Positions 25,881-34,955 of a DNA stretch of 64,000 nt are shown here, one piece after another (positions within the stretch are counted from its first letter, which is position 1; the number at the start of each line of letters is the position of its first letter). Both the position numbers and the translations under genes were made by a program. The stretch lies in contig NZ_JHEI01000137.1 in the NCBI RefSeq assembly GCF_001273835.1, forward strand, positions 1-64,000, written 5' to 3'. A model generated the notes under the pieces. That model saw nothing but the letters and a program-made list of their open reading frames with translations, was not told the DNA's origin and did not search any database. Origin of the DNA: Leucobacter celer subsp. astrifaciens (lineage in GTDB: Bacteria > Actinomycetota > Actinomycetes > Actinomycetales > Microbacteriaceae).

Positions 25881-27172
25881 TGGAGCTTCATAACACGCTC
25901 GAGGTGTTCATCGATCTTCGGCGCTCCGGAGAAGACGAGCCGGAGACTCGGCATGTCGGCTCACTGCGAGCTTCATTCCAAGGGACGAGCCGGGTGCTGG
26001 GTGCCGTGCGATTCGAGTACGCGCCGGAGTATCTTGCAGATGAGCGCAGGATCGCGCTGTCTCCAACGCTGCAATTGCTTCGAGGTCCGCAACTGCTTGA
26101 GGCCAACTCGTCACTACCGGACGTGTTCGCTGACACGGCACCTGATGACTGGGGGCAATCGGTCATCCGAGAGACGGTGAACCGAAAACACCCAGGTATT
26201 CAGGTCGGTTCCTTCGATTTCCTCGCTCTCGCGGGTGACGAGGGACGGGTGGGTGCACTGAGGTATCAGGATGCGCACGGCGCATGGGTCGGCCAGTCGG
26301 AACCGGGCGAGACCGGCGCCGGCGAGATGCTCGTCGATAAAGCGGCGAACTTCACACGGATTGCACAACGGTTCGAGCGGCACGAGGCGACTCAGGAGGA
26401 CATTGACACCCTCGGCGCGGCGGGGTCATCTCTGGGCGGCGCTCGCCCGAAGGTCTCGATCAATCACGAGGGGAAGCTCTGGCTGCTGAAGCTTCCTTCG
26501 AGCCGCGACTGGAACACCGACACCGAAGCATGGGAGACGGTCGCGTTGCGCATCGCTCAAGCGTCCGGAATCAGAGTTCCCGAGCATCGGTTGTTCTACA
26601 GTCGCGAAGGGGGTTCCTCGCTGCTGATCGAACGCTTCGACCGAGACGGCGATCGCCGGCTGCATTACATGTCGGCGATGACCGTGCTTCAGGCGGTGCC
26701 GGGGTCGGTGGAAACTTATGAGGATCTGGCGGATGCGCTCGTCGACCTGGGTGCCCCTCGGGAAGACCTCCGCGAGCTCTTCCTGCGAGTCGCCTTCAAC
26801 GTGCTCATCAGCAACCGAGACGATCACTGGCGAAACCACGGCTTCCTCTTCGACAACGGCTGGCGTCTCAGCCCGATGTTCGACGTGAACCCGGTGCGAG
26901 CGACGAGCCCCATGCGATCACGACCCATCAACAAGAGGGACACTCCGAGCGACCGGCAGATCGCACTGCTCCTCGACGACTGCGACGTTTACGGTCTGAC
27001 GCCGCAGCAGGCCGCCATGAGGCTCGATCCTCTGATCGATGCCGTCTCCCGGTGGCGAGAGATCGCCCGGCACTGTCGTATTTCGGAGTCTGAGATCGGG
27101 AGCATGTCCTCCGCATTTCGTGAGGATCAGTACGCGGTGGCGGAAGATTTCGTCGAGAAGCACCAGCCGTAG
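25880..27172 (+). CDS. hipA: HipA-family Ser/Thr kinase toxin
   Basis: HipA toxins are cytosolic kinases; E. coli HipA phosphorylates glutamyl-tRNA synthetase and induces dormancy. This 430-residue protein has the N-terminal couple_HipA region (VGSLRASFQGTSRVLGAVRFEYAPEYL), the glycine-rich loop SSLGGARPK (183-191), the catalytic NRDDHWRNHGF (312-322) with the Asp base, and the metal-binding D-x-N-P (335-338). All key residues are present, so it should be active. The ATG at 25880 shares its A with the hipB TGA stop (TGATG), giving coupled translation. A GTG at 25877 is an alternative. The pair is inserted among exoprotein genes and flanked on both sides by dispersed repeats. Confidence 0.93.
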   Translation: MELHNTLEVFIDLRRSGEDEPETRHVGSLRASFQGTSRVLGAVRFEYAPEYLADERRIALSPTLQLLRGPQLLEANSSLPDVFADTAPDDWGQSVIRETVNRKHPGIQVGSFDFLALAGDEGRVGALRYQDAHGAWVGQSEPGETGAGEMLVDKAANFTRIAQRFERHEATQEDIDTLGAAGSSLGGARPKVSINHEGKLWLLKLPSSRDWNTDTEAWETVALRIAQASGIRVPEHRLFYSREGGSSLLIERFDRDGDRRLHYMSAMTVLQAVPGSVETYEDLADALVDLGAPREDLRELFLRVAFNVLISNRDDHWRNHGFLFDNGWRLSPMFDVNPVRATSPMRSRPINKRDTPSDRQIALLLDDCDVYGLTPQQAAMRLDPLIDAVSRWREIARHCRISESEIGSMSSAFREDQYAVAEDFVEKHQP

Positions 27173-27194
27173 AGATCGCGCCGATAGTTTCCCT

Positions 27195-27267
27195 GTCATC
27201 CTGCGCGAGCTTGCGAGCGCCGTGCTGAGCGAGGAGCGCAGCGACGAGTCGAAGTATCGCAGGATCC
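27195..27267. repeat. Composite dispersed repeat: GTCATCCTGCG arms around the TGAGCGAGGAGC element
   Basis: GTCATCCTGCGCGAGCTTGC (27195-27214) opens the element and CGCAGGATCC (27258-27267) closes it. Between them lies TGAGCGAGGAGCGCAGCGAC (27226-27245) continuing into GAGTCGAA, the same core as at 47-80. It looks like one repeat family interrupted by another. Confidence 0.82.
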
Positions 27268-27353
27268 ACAAGTGTGGAAGGGTGTCCGTTCGGAGCGCGC
27301 AACGAGTTTCCGGGTTAGGCTTGACACGTTTGATCGATTCAGGGGGAGAAGTA

Positions 27354-29564
27354 ATGAACGGATCGAATCGGGGGACCGCTGCGGCGTTCTCGGAAGCGCA
27401 CGGCTCGAGGATCACGAGGCTGCTCGCGCTGCTGCTCGGTTTCGCGATGCTGTGCTTCGGTATGGTGGCGGGCGGGGGAACGGCTCATGCTGCGGGCGAC
27501 CACACGGTCAGCGGTACCATCCAGTTCCCGGCGAGCGCGCCGAGCGAGGTGCAGGTACCGTGGGCCCCGGACGGGGCCAGCGGGTATGTGGGCATCTATC
27601 TCACGCTGTATGTGAAGCAGGACGGCACTGTTGAGGGGTGGCAGCTCGGCGAGGATGCGAATGTGAGCTTTGATCCTGCCACCGGAGCCTGGTCGGTCAC
27701 AGATGTGCCGGACGGTGAATATCGCCTGACCATCAATGTCTCGCTGCCGAACAACGGATACGCTCCCGGGACGTTCCAGGAGCTGACGGTGAGCGGGGCA
27801 GACGTGGCGGTCGGGACCACCTCGATCTCTGAGGAGGGTCGGCTGAGGGCAGCCATCGCGCGTTGCGGCTGGACGATCGGAGACGAGACCGCGTTCTATG
27901 CGAAGAACGTGACGACCGGAACCGTCTACGAAGCCGAGCCCGCGCAGAGTGGTTGGGTGGAGCCGAGCACCGACTGCCCGCCCGAGGTGTCGTATGGAAA
28001 CTACAGCTTCTCCGGTATGCCTGCCGGCGACTACACGGCCTACTCGGTGTGGAACGGCGATACTCAGTACTACACCGGTTTTGACGCCCCGACCTCGTCC
28101 ACGGCCTCTGACGCGCTCGTGTTCCCGGTGAAGAATTGGGAGGGAACGGGCCTCGAAGCCCTCGTGTTCCCGCATGTGGTCGCGGGTACGCCCACGATCA
28201 CGGGAACCGCGCAGGTCGGGCAGACTCTCACCGCTGAAGCTGGTGCGTGGCAGCCTGCTTCCGTGACGCTCGCTTACCAGTGGCTGCGCGACGGTGCTGC
28301 GATTTCCGGTGCGACATCTTCGACGTACACGCTGGTCGCCGCGGATCAGGGCAAGCGGATCTCGGTGGAGGTCACGGGCACGAAGTCCGGCTACGAACCC
28401 GCGTCGAAGACGTCGGCGCAGACCGCCGCGGTGGCGGGTGCGGACTTTGCCTGGAGCGTCGATCCGACGATCGATGGCGCCCCGGGGATCGGTGAGACGC
28501 TGACCGCGAACATCGGCCAGATCGCACCGGATCCCGACGCTATCGAGTACACCTGGCTGCGCGACGGCAACGAGATCGATGGAGCGGACGGCGAGATCTA
28601 CATCCCGACCGCCGAGGACGCGGATCATTCGCTTTCGGTCCGAGTGACCGCGTCGAAGCAGGGCTATGAGAACGAGACGCGCACGACGGAGGACGTCGAG
28701 ATCCCGAAGGGGACTCTGACGGCTCCGACCCCGACGATTTCGGGCACCGCACAGGTGGGCCAGAAGCTGACGGCAAAGCCCGGCGCCTGGGGTCCCGGCG
28801 ACGTGTCGCTGGCCTACCAGTGGCTGCGTGACGGTTCGGCGATCTCGGGTGCGATGTCTTCGGCGTACACGCTGGTTGCTGCGGATCAGGGCAAGCGGAT
28901 CTCGGTGGAGGTCACGGGCACGAAGTCCGGCTACGAGCCCGCGCCGAAGATGTCGGCTCAGACGGCCGCGGTGGCGGCGAAACCGGATCCCGAACCGACG
29001 AAGCCCCCGTTCACGGATGTCTCGAAGAACCAGAAGTTCTCCAAGGAGATCACCTGGATGTACACGGAAGGCCTCTCGACCGGCGTGAAGACCCCGGCAG
29101 GTCGTGAGTACCAGCCGAAGACGGGTGTCTCGCGCGAAGCCATGGCCGCGTTCCTCTACCGCATGGAGGGCGCCAAGTACACCGGCCCCAAGGTGTCTCC
29201 ATTCGCCGATGTGAAGCCGGGCGACAAGTTCTACAACGAGATCACCTGGATGTATCAGGAAGGCCTTTCGACGGGCGTGAAGCAGAAGTCGGGCAAGCCG
29301 AACTACGAGCCGAAGGCCACGGTGACCCGTGAGGCGATGGCGGCGTTCATCTACCGGCTCGAAGATGCGAAGTACACCGCACCGGGCGCCTCGTTCTTCT
29401 CCGATGTCTCACGCGGTGACAAGTTCTACCGCGAGATCTCGTGGATGTACGCGGATGGTCTCTCGACGGGTGTGAAGCAGCCCTCGGGCAAACCCGCGTA
29501 CCAGCCGAAGGTCAAGGTGACGCGCGAGGCGATGGCGGCCTTCCTCTATCGCCTCAAGAGCTAG
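27354..29564 (+). CDS. Secreted Ig-like protein with three SLH-like repeats
   Basis: A 736-residue exported protein. A long signal peptide (about 1-46, ending AHA) precedes a 230-residue N-terminal region with two beta-rich segments resembling prealbumin-like/carboxypeptidase-regulatory folds (HTVSGTIQFPASAPSEVQV and later DETAFYAKNVTTGTVYEAEP). Then come three Ig-like domains (about 276-368, 370-455, 462-545); the first and third are nearly identical at the LAYQWLRDG and ADQGKRISVEVTGTKSGYEP segments, a sign of recent internal duplication. Three SLH-like repeats finish the protein (555-736). There is no catalytic domain, so it is a probable adhesin or structural surface protein. GGGGGAG lies 6 nt before the ATG at 27354, and TAGGCT (27315-27320) may be its -10. 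The frame open from 27039 overlaps hipA and is not the start. Confidence 0.88.
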   Translation: MNGSNRGTAAAFSEAHGSRITRLLALLLGFAMLCFGMVAGGGTAHAAGDHTVSGTIQFPASAPSEVQVPWAPDGASGYVGIYLTLYVKQDGTVEGWQLGEDANVSFDPATGAWSVTDVPDGEYRLTINVSLPNNGYAPGTFQELTVSGADVAVGTTSISEEGRLRAAIARCGWTIGDETAFYAKNVTTGTVYEAEPAQSGWVEPSTDCPPEVSYGNYSFSGMPAGDYTAYSVWNGDTQYYTGFDAPTSSTASDALVFPVKNWEGTGLEALVFPHVVAGTPTITGTAQVGQTLTAEAGAWQPASVTLAYQWLRDGAAISGATSSTYTLVAADQGKRISVEVTGTKSGYEPASKTSAQTAAVAGADFAWSVDPTIDGAPGIGETLTANIGQIAPDPDAIEYTWLRDGNEIDGADGEIYIPTAEDADHSLSVRVTASKQGYENETRTTEDVEIPKGTLTAPTPTISGTAQVGQKLTAKPGAWGPGDVSLAYQWLRDGSAISGAMSSAYTLVAADQGKRISVEVTGTKSGYEPAPKMSAQTAAVAAKPDPEPTKPPFTDVSKNQKFSKEITWMYTEGLSTGVKTPAGREYQPKTGVSREAMAAFLYRMEGAKYTGPKVSPFADVKPGDKFYNEITWMYQEGLSTGVKQKSGKPNYEPKATVTREAMAAFIYRLEDAKYTAPGASFFSDVSRGDKFYREISWMYADGLSTGVKQPSGKPAYQPKVKVTREAMAAFLYRLKS

Positions 29565-29592
29565 GCCCGTGTACTGGGAGCACCCGGAAGGT

Positions 29593-29598
29593 TAGGCT
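29593..29598 (+). promoter_or_regulatory. Leaderless-type -10 box of the SLH lysozyme-like gene
   Basis: TAGGCT followed by 7 nt (GGAGACC) and the ATG at 29606. The GGAG within the spacer is too near the ATG to act as a ribosome binding site. Confidence 0.5.
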
Positions 29599-29605
29599 GG
29601 AGACC

Positions 29606-31351
29606 ATGTCTGTGAAGTCGCGAACGCTCACGACCGCAATGCTGGGGATGGGGATCGCCTTCGGCCTGCTGCTTCCGGGTGCCGTCGCCTATGCGGAGCC
29701 CGAGCCGGGAACCACGCAGGAGGGTGCCGCCGATGCAGCTGGCGGCTCTTCCGCTGAGGTGGGTGCTGACGCGGAGGCCGGCGCGGATGGGGACGCAGGT
29801 GCTGATCCGGTCGAGACTCCGGATCCGGAGCAGCCCGCGGAACCGACTGATCCCGTGGACCCGGAACCGGTCGACCCGGGGCAGCCCGCAGGCGATGCCG
29901 AGGGCGAGCCTGCGCCCGACTCCTCAGACGGGGATCCGATCACCGATGGTCAGGACGGCAACCCTGACGAGGAAGAGGAGCCCAGGGAACCGCTCGCGAT
30001 CGCCCCGCTCGCTGCGGCCGCGTCGACTTCGCTGTCGAGCGGCTTCACACCCGGCTACATCATCTCCGACGCGAACTTCTACAACGGCAGTGCGATGACG
30101 GCCGCGCAGATCCAGACGTTCCTCAACCAGCGCGTGCCGCGTTGCACGATCGGGGATCCGGGGCGTCAGGCCGGCTCGGCCTGGGGGAACACGAAGATCG
30201 CGAAGGCCTGTCTGCGGAACGCCACGTGGACAACGAGTTCCAGGGCTGCGAACGCCTACTGCAAGGCCTATTCGGGCGGCTCGAACGAGTCCTCGGCGGC
30301 GATCGTGGCGAAGGTTTCGCGGGCGTGCGGGATCAACCCCAGGGTGCTGCTGGTCATGCTTGAGAAGGAGCAGAGCCTGATCACGGATACCTGGCCGACC
30401 GAGCGCCAATTCAACGTGGCGATGGGGTACGCCTGCCCGGATTCCGGCCCCAACAACTCGGCGAACTGCGATCCCAGCCAGACTGGCTTCATGCAGCAGG
30501 TCTACCGTGCAGCGTGGCAGCTGCAGGTGTACAAGGCGAACCCCAACAGCTATCGATACAAGCCGTTCCAGACGAACACGATCCAGTGGCATCCGAACAT
30601 CGGCTGCGGTACCTCGCAGGTCTACATCGAGAACTGGGCGACTGCTGCGCTGTACATCTACACGCCGTACCGTCCCAATCAGGCCGCGCTGAACGCCGGT
30701 TGGGGCACGGGCGACGGGTGCTCGAGTTACGGCAACCGCAACTTCTACCAGTTCTACAAGCAGTGGTTCGGGTCTCCGAATTCCGCGTTCCCCGATGTGC
30801 CCCAGGGCCACCAGTTCTTCACGGAGATCGAGTGGATGAGCTCCTCCGGCCTGACCACCGGGATCAAGACCTCCGATGGCCGAACGGTGTATCACCCGAA
30901 GGGCCAGGTGACGCGCGAGGCGATGGCGGCCTTCCTCTACCGTCTGAACGGTTCCCCGGCTGTGAATACGAGCTCTGCGCCATTCGCCGATATGAAGCCG
31001 GGTGACAAGTTCTACAAGGAGATCGTCTGGATGTACAACTCCGGCCTGTCGACGGGCATCAGTCAGGGTGCCGGCAAGAAGCCGATCTATGCGCCGAAGG
31101 ATCGGGTCTCGCGCGAGGCGATGGCCGCGTTCATCTACCGCTACAAAGCTGCGAAGTACACCGGTCCGGCGACCTCTCCGTTCGCCGATATGAAGCGCGG
31201 CGATAAGTTCTACAACGAGATCGCCTGGATGCGCGCGGAAGGCCTGTCGACGGGCATCAGTCAGGGTGCCGGCAAGAAGCCGATCTACGCGCCGAAGGAT
31301 CGGGTCTCGCGCGAGGCCATGGCCGCGTTCATCTACCGGCTGCAGAACTGA
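29606..31351 (+). CDS. Secreted lysozyme-like domain protein with three SLH-like repeats
   Basis: A 581-residue exported protein. Signal peptide 1-30 (AYA cleavage) and a very acidic Pro/Asp/Glu linker (31-130) lead to a 250-residue domain (about 145-395). That domain contains GYIISDANFYNGSAMTAAQI, six or more Cys residues, and VSRACGINPRVLLVMLEKEQ, which resembles the catalytic-glutamate helix of lytic transglycosylases. It recurs in many actinobacterial secreted proteins, often labelled hemagglutinin, without proven activity. Three SLH-like repeats complete the protein; the last two share an identical run from SQGAGKKPIYAPKDRVSREA. It is probably wall-anchored and may cut or bind peptidoglycan. 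The start follows TAGGCT by 7 nt. The longer frame from 29441 lies inside the previous gene. Confidence 0.85.
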   Translation: MSVKSRTLTTAMLGMGIAFGLLLPGAVAYAEPEPGTTQEGAADAAGGSSAEVGADAEAGADGDAGADPVETPDPEQPAEPTDPVDPEPVDPGQPAGDAEGEPAPDSSDGDPITDGQDGNPDEEEEPREPLAIAPLAAAASTSLSSGFTPGYIISDANFYNGSAMTAAQIQTFLNQRVPRCTIGDPGRQAGSAWGNTKIAKACLRNATWTTSSRAANAYCKAYSGGSNESSAAIVAKVSRACGINPRVLLVMLEKEQSLITDTWPTERQFNVAMGYACPDSGPNNSANCDPSQTGFMQQVYRAAWQLQVYKANPNSYRYKPFQTNTIQWHPNIGCGTSQVYIENWATAALYIYTPYRPNQAALNAGWGTGDGCSSYGNRNFYQFYKQWFGSPNSAFPDVPQGHQFFTEIEWMSSSGLTTGIKTSDGRTVYHPKGQVTREAMAAFLYRLNGSPAVNTSSAPFADMKPGDKFYKEIVWMYNSGLSTGISQGAGKKPIYAPKDRVSREAMAAFIYRYKAAKYTGPATSPFADMKRGDKFYNEIAWMRAEGLSTGISQGAGKKPIYAPKDRVSREAMAAFIYRLQN

Positions 31352-31398
31352 GCCGTCGCCGTCGCACCGCGCCCGGTGTGTAGAGGGCGTGGCGCGTG

Positions 31399-33429
31399 TT
31401 AGCGGGCGAGAGGGACGAGATACTGCGTCAGCCAGGGCGTGAGTGTGCGGGCAAAGGTCGCGGTGATGTGGTTGTAGTCCTGGTAGACGATGGTCCCGCC
31501 GATCAGTGTGTGGCAGTTCTCAGAGTCGCACACCACATCTGCAGGGTTGATGACGAGATCTGCGGAAGATTCCCCTGAGGCCTGCAGCCAGGACCCCTCG
31601 GGCGGTCGTGGGGACGTGCACGGGTCATCGACGTCGCCCGCTGCCTCGATGCAAGTCGGCGCTTCGATCTCTTTCGAAGCGGTACCAGGCACATCGCGTA
31701 GCACCACGACATCCTTGCCCGACTGCCGTATCGCTTCAAGACGCTGTTCGGCTTCGGGCTGGATCTCGTCGGAGTGATCATAGGTGGGCTCGTATGCCGT
31801 GTAGATGACCATGTCGATCGTGTCGCTCGTGGTGATCTCCTCGAGTATCTCGTCGCTCCACACGACACAGCGTTCTCGCTTGTCCAGAGGTGAACGCACG
31901 CTGGCCACCCCGACGGCACTGCAGCCCGAGCGGGCGCGCATCTCGAGGTTCCAGTGCTGCTGCTCAGCGAGCGCGTCGAATGCTGGATAGATCGAGTACA
32001 TGTGGGAATCGCCGATGAGCATGATCGTGGTGTCGGCGTCTCGAACGACCGTGCAACGGTGCTCGGATCGCCCGGCGAACGCTTCTGAAGTGCACGAGTC
32101 GTCGTTCTGGACATACGCGCCGAAGGAGTCGTGCTGAGCCGCGGTTGGGTCCACCGTGGCCGTGTGCGCATAGGGATCGTCGCAATCGTTCAGAATCGCG
32201 TAGGCGCCGAAGCATCCAGCCTCGTCAGTGCCTGCCGAGGCGGCGACTTCCTGCCGCTGCTGGATCTGCAGATTTCCGATCACAACCGGTGTCACTGTCA
32301 GCGCCAGCACGGTGGCCATTCCGGCGCACATGAGGACGAACGTCGGTCGGCGTCGGCGAAGCACCCCGGGGGCTTTGCGCACTGGATCCTCGACCAGGTG
32401 CTTCGTCGCGATCGCGAGCAGAATAGTCACGATCGCAATGAGGAACCCCCAGATCCAGTCCGGAGCGCGACCGAGGAGCGCGGTCGCCACAATGATGAGG
32501 GGCCAGTGCCACAGGTAAATGGCGTAGGAAGTGTCGCCGACCATCTGCACGGGTCTCGCCCTGGCGAGATATTGCGGGGACCAGGCGGAGCCTGCGTCGC
32601 CAAGCCAGAGCAGCGAGGCGGTTCCCAGAACCGGGATCAGTGCGATCCATCCCGGGAACTGGGACGTGGCGTGAAACAGGAACGCTGGAGTGATGATGCA
32701 CGCCAATGCGACCCAACTCATCATGGCATGGGCGGACCTGCGTAGGACGACAGACGGAAGCACCGCGACGAGACCGCCTGCCGCGAACTCCCACGCGCGG
32801 GTCGTAGTGATGAAATAGGCCGAGGGCTGCGATACCGAGGTCTCGTGCACGGAGAAAGCCAGCGAGGCCACGAACACGACGACCAGCGCTGCGGCGACTG
32901 CGTGCCGAGGCGCGATGCGCCGACTGCGCGCCGCAGCCCATACGGCGGCGATGATCAGGATCGGCCAGACGATGTAGAACTGCTCCTCGACCGACAACGA
33001 CCAGTAGTGCTGGGCGATGGATGCAGCATTGTCCTCGGCGAGATAGTCGACGGAATCGGCTGCGAGTCGCCAGTTCAATAGGTAGATAGCGGAAAACGCG
33101 ATCTCGATGAAGTTCTGCTCCCGCGCCAGCGGGGGCAGGATGAAATACACTGCCGCGGTCGAGACGATGAGCACGACGAATGCCGCTGGGAGCAATCGTC
33201 GTGCGCGTCGAGCCCAGAACTCGGGAAGATTGATGCCGCCACTGCGAGTGACTTCGCGCAGAAGATGGCCGGTGATCAGAAAACCGGAGATGACGAAGAA
33301 GACGTCGACGCCGATGTACCCACCGGGCAGGGACTTCGGTGCGAGGTGGAAGACGACCACTAGCGCGACTGCTATCGCTCGGAGCCCCTGGATATCGAGA
33401 CGGAGCTGCTTGCGAGACACGACGGACAT
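31399..33429 (-). CDS. AT3-SGNH membrane O-acyltransferase (copy A, canonical)
   Basis: A 676-residue OafA-type enzyme that passes acetyl groups across the membrane onto cell-surface sugars. The AT3 membrane domain (1-385) begins DIQGLRAIAVALVVVFHLAP with the catalytic histidine H28, then GVDVFFVISGFLITGHLL and the HYWSLSVEEQFYIVWP and LWHWPL segments. The extracytoplasmic SGNH esterase domain (about 440-676) has the nucleophile block GDSH (473-476) and the catalytic Asp/His pair D651-x-x-H654 (DYNHIT). All key residues are present. The open frame reaches 33573; the ATG at 33429 begins the conserved head. It is followed upstream by the glycosyltransferase gene on the same strand, so a shared operon is likely and the nonulosonic-acid glycan is the probable acceptor. 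Confidence 0.92.
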   Translation of the reverse strand: MSVVSRKQLRLDIQGLRAIAVALVVVFHLAPKSLPGGYIGVDVFFVISGFLITGHLLREVTRSGGINLPEFWARRARRLLPAAFVVLIVSTAAVYFILPPLAREQNFIEIAFSAIYLLNWRLAADSVDYLAEDNAASIAQHYWSLSVEEQFYIVWPILIIAAVWAAARSRRIAPRHAVAAALVVVFVASLAFSVHETSVSQPSAYFITTTRAWEFAAGGLVAVLPSVVLRRSAHAMMSWVALACIITPAFLFHATSQFPGWIALIPVLGTASLLWLGDAGSAWSPQYLARARPVQMVGDTSYAIYLWHWPLIIVATALLGRAPDWIWGFLIAIVTILLAIATKHLVEDPVRKAPGVLRRRRPTFVLMCAGMATVLALTVTPVVIGNLQIQQRQEVAASAGTDEAGCFGAYAILNDCDDPYAHTATVDPTAAQHDSFGAYVQNDDSCTSEAFAGRSEHRCTVVRDADTTIMLIGDSHMYSIYPAFDALAEQQHWNLEMRARSGCSAVGVASVRSPLDKRERCVVWSDEILEEITTSDTIDMVIYTAYEPTYDHSDEIQPEAEQRLEAIRQSGKDVVVLRDVPGTASKEIEAPTCIEAAGDVDDPCTSPRPPEGSWLQASGESSADLVINPADVVCDSENCHTLIGGTIVYQDYNHITATFARTLTPWLTQYLVPLAR

Positions 33430-33506
33430 TCTATGTCGTGGAACATGATCGCGAGCAGCATTGAGCACATGCTCGTGCGACCGCGGACCTGGGTGGCCGC
33501 TCCGGC

Positions 33507-34799
33507 TCAGACCGGTGCGGCAGGGGTTGCAGCGAGCCAGGATCTCGAGAGAGCGGCACCGCGCGCGGCCCAACCGTCGTGCAATCGGGCGGCCCGATCA
33601 GTGGGTCCGGCATCGGCGACCCGCTCGAGCAACTCCGCAAGCCTATGGGCGGCCCGATCGCCATCCACACCGCACCACTGCTCAGCGTGGGCGCGAAGCC
33701 GGTCTCGCTCCATGGTTCCGGTACGAGCAAGACTCGCGAAGCGCGTCGCGTCCTCGGGAGTTCGGATCGCCGGGTAGACGGACTCGTCGGCGAGGAAAGG
33801 GTAGTTCACCGTTGTGTCGTCAATGTGGATGGTCGCGGTGGGGATGCCGAGCGCCGCGCTCTCCCAGGCGACGCCGCTGGAGAACTGGAAGAGGAACGGG
33901 GGGCCGGACGCGAGCAGATCGAGTGTCCGTTCCCCCTCGTACAGCGACCACTCCGGCGGCATCATCTCGGTGATCGCGTCGAGGTCGGAGCGAGGATGCG
34001 GGGCGACGATCATGTCGCCGAGGCTACGAGTAGCCACGGCTGAGAAGATCCGTCGCAGCACCTCCGGCTCGTGCGGCGAGAGGGCCAGTACCCCGGCTCC
34101 TCCGAGGCGCATGGAAGGGAGCGGCTGCGAGAGGACATCGCTCGCGAGATTCCCCACCACATCGAGCAGAGAAACGGGAACTCCGAGTTCGGATGTGTAA
34201 TAGCGCTGCTCGCCGACCCCGCGGAGCCCGGCATACATCACGGGGAGGTCGAGATACGCGGCGTTGGAGGCGACCGGAGCGTGCGGCACGTACACCACTG
34301 GAACGCCCTGTTCGTCGGCCGCAACGATGAGCGCCCGCATGATCGGTGAGTGCTGGGTCGAGACGAGCACGCCTCCATACGCACCCAGATCGAACGCGCG
34401 GTACTGCACGAGCGCCAGCGCGACCTTGTACAACTGGTTCTCGAACGAGGCGGCAACGGCCTCGTCTACGTGAGAGGAGAGCGTCTCCAGGATGCGGCGA
34501 ACAGCCGAGCGCACCGCATACGCGGCGAGTACCGGCTCTCGGTGCGCTTCGTCCGGCGCCTGCACGGGGACCGGTTCGGCTCTCGCTGCGATGAGCCGCT
34601 CCAGAGCGCGTTGCTGATTCAACGTCTCGGTGACGGCGAGGAAGGATCCGTAGCGCGAGTGGGAGGCCGGGCGGAACGGGCGTTGCGCGGGCGGAAGCGA
34701 TCGGATCTTCTCGGGGAGCGGTCCCCGCAGGTGAGATAGATGTAGAGCCGGACGCATACACCAGAGCAGTGTCTCCGTGTCGAGAGCTTGTAGCGGCAC
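33507..34799 (-). CDS. Putative polymer glycosyltransferase (capsular/nonulosonic-acid type)
   Basis: A 430-residue protein with no strong family hallmark. Its pattern fits a GT-B fold: an N-terminal half with VSTQHSPIMRALIVAADEQGVP and VVYVPHAP, and a C-terminal half with LSPHEPEVLRRIFSAVA, IVAPHPRSDLDA and LFQFSSGVAWESAALGIPTA. HPRSD and F-S-S-G-x-x-x-E-S recall polysialyl- and capsule-transferase proteins that use CMP- or CDP-activated donors. It is divergent from the CMP-sugar synthetase/PseG fusion (156-bp shared upstream region), which makes a CMP-nonulosonate donor plausible. The GTG start has GAAGGAG only 3 nt upstream, so a later start is possible. Product and linkage are inference. 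Confidence 0.62.
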   Translation of the reverse strand: MPLQALDTETLLWCMRPALHLSHLRGPLPEKIRSLPPAQRPFRPASHSRYGSFLAVTETLNQQRALERLIAARAEPVPVQAPDEAHREPVLAAYAVRSAVRRILETLSSHVDEAVAASFENQLYKVALALVQYRAFDLGAYGGVLVSTQHSPIMRALIVAADEQGVPVVYVPHAPVASNAAYLDLPVMYAGLRGVGEQRYYTSELGVPVSLLDVVGNLASDVLSQPLPSMRLGGAGVLALSPHEPEVLRRIFSAVATRSLGDMIVAPHPRSDLDAITEMMPPEWSLYEGERTLDLLASGPPFLFQFSSGVAWESAALGIPTATIHIDDTTVNYPFLADESVYPAIRTPEDATRFASLARTGTMERDRLRAHAEQWCGVDGDRAAHRLAELLERVADAGPTDRAARLHDGWAARGAALSRSWLAATPAAPV

Positions 34800-34955
34800 G
34801 CGCGCTCCTTCGGCTGATGGCAGAGGTGTGATCTCATGCTACGACCTGTTCACCGATAAACTAGCCGCTGAGGCGCAGCGTATGGCGAGAGGAGACTCTT
34901 TCCGGGCCAGGCAAGGCCTCGCAACCGAAGGTATGAGCGGCAGAGGGGCGAGGGC

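Noticed and set aside
25391-27267. hipBA region as a transposon with terminal repeats
   Set aside because: Flanking repeats belong to dispersed intergenic families found elsewhere in the window, and there is no transposase or target-site duplication I can show.
33507-34799. Firm call as a polysialyltransferase
   Set aside because: Only weak motifs (H-P-R-S-D, F-S-S-G) and location support it, so it is listed as a putative glycosyltransferase.
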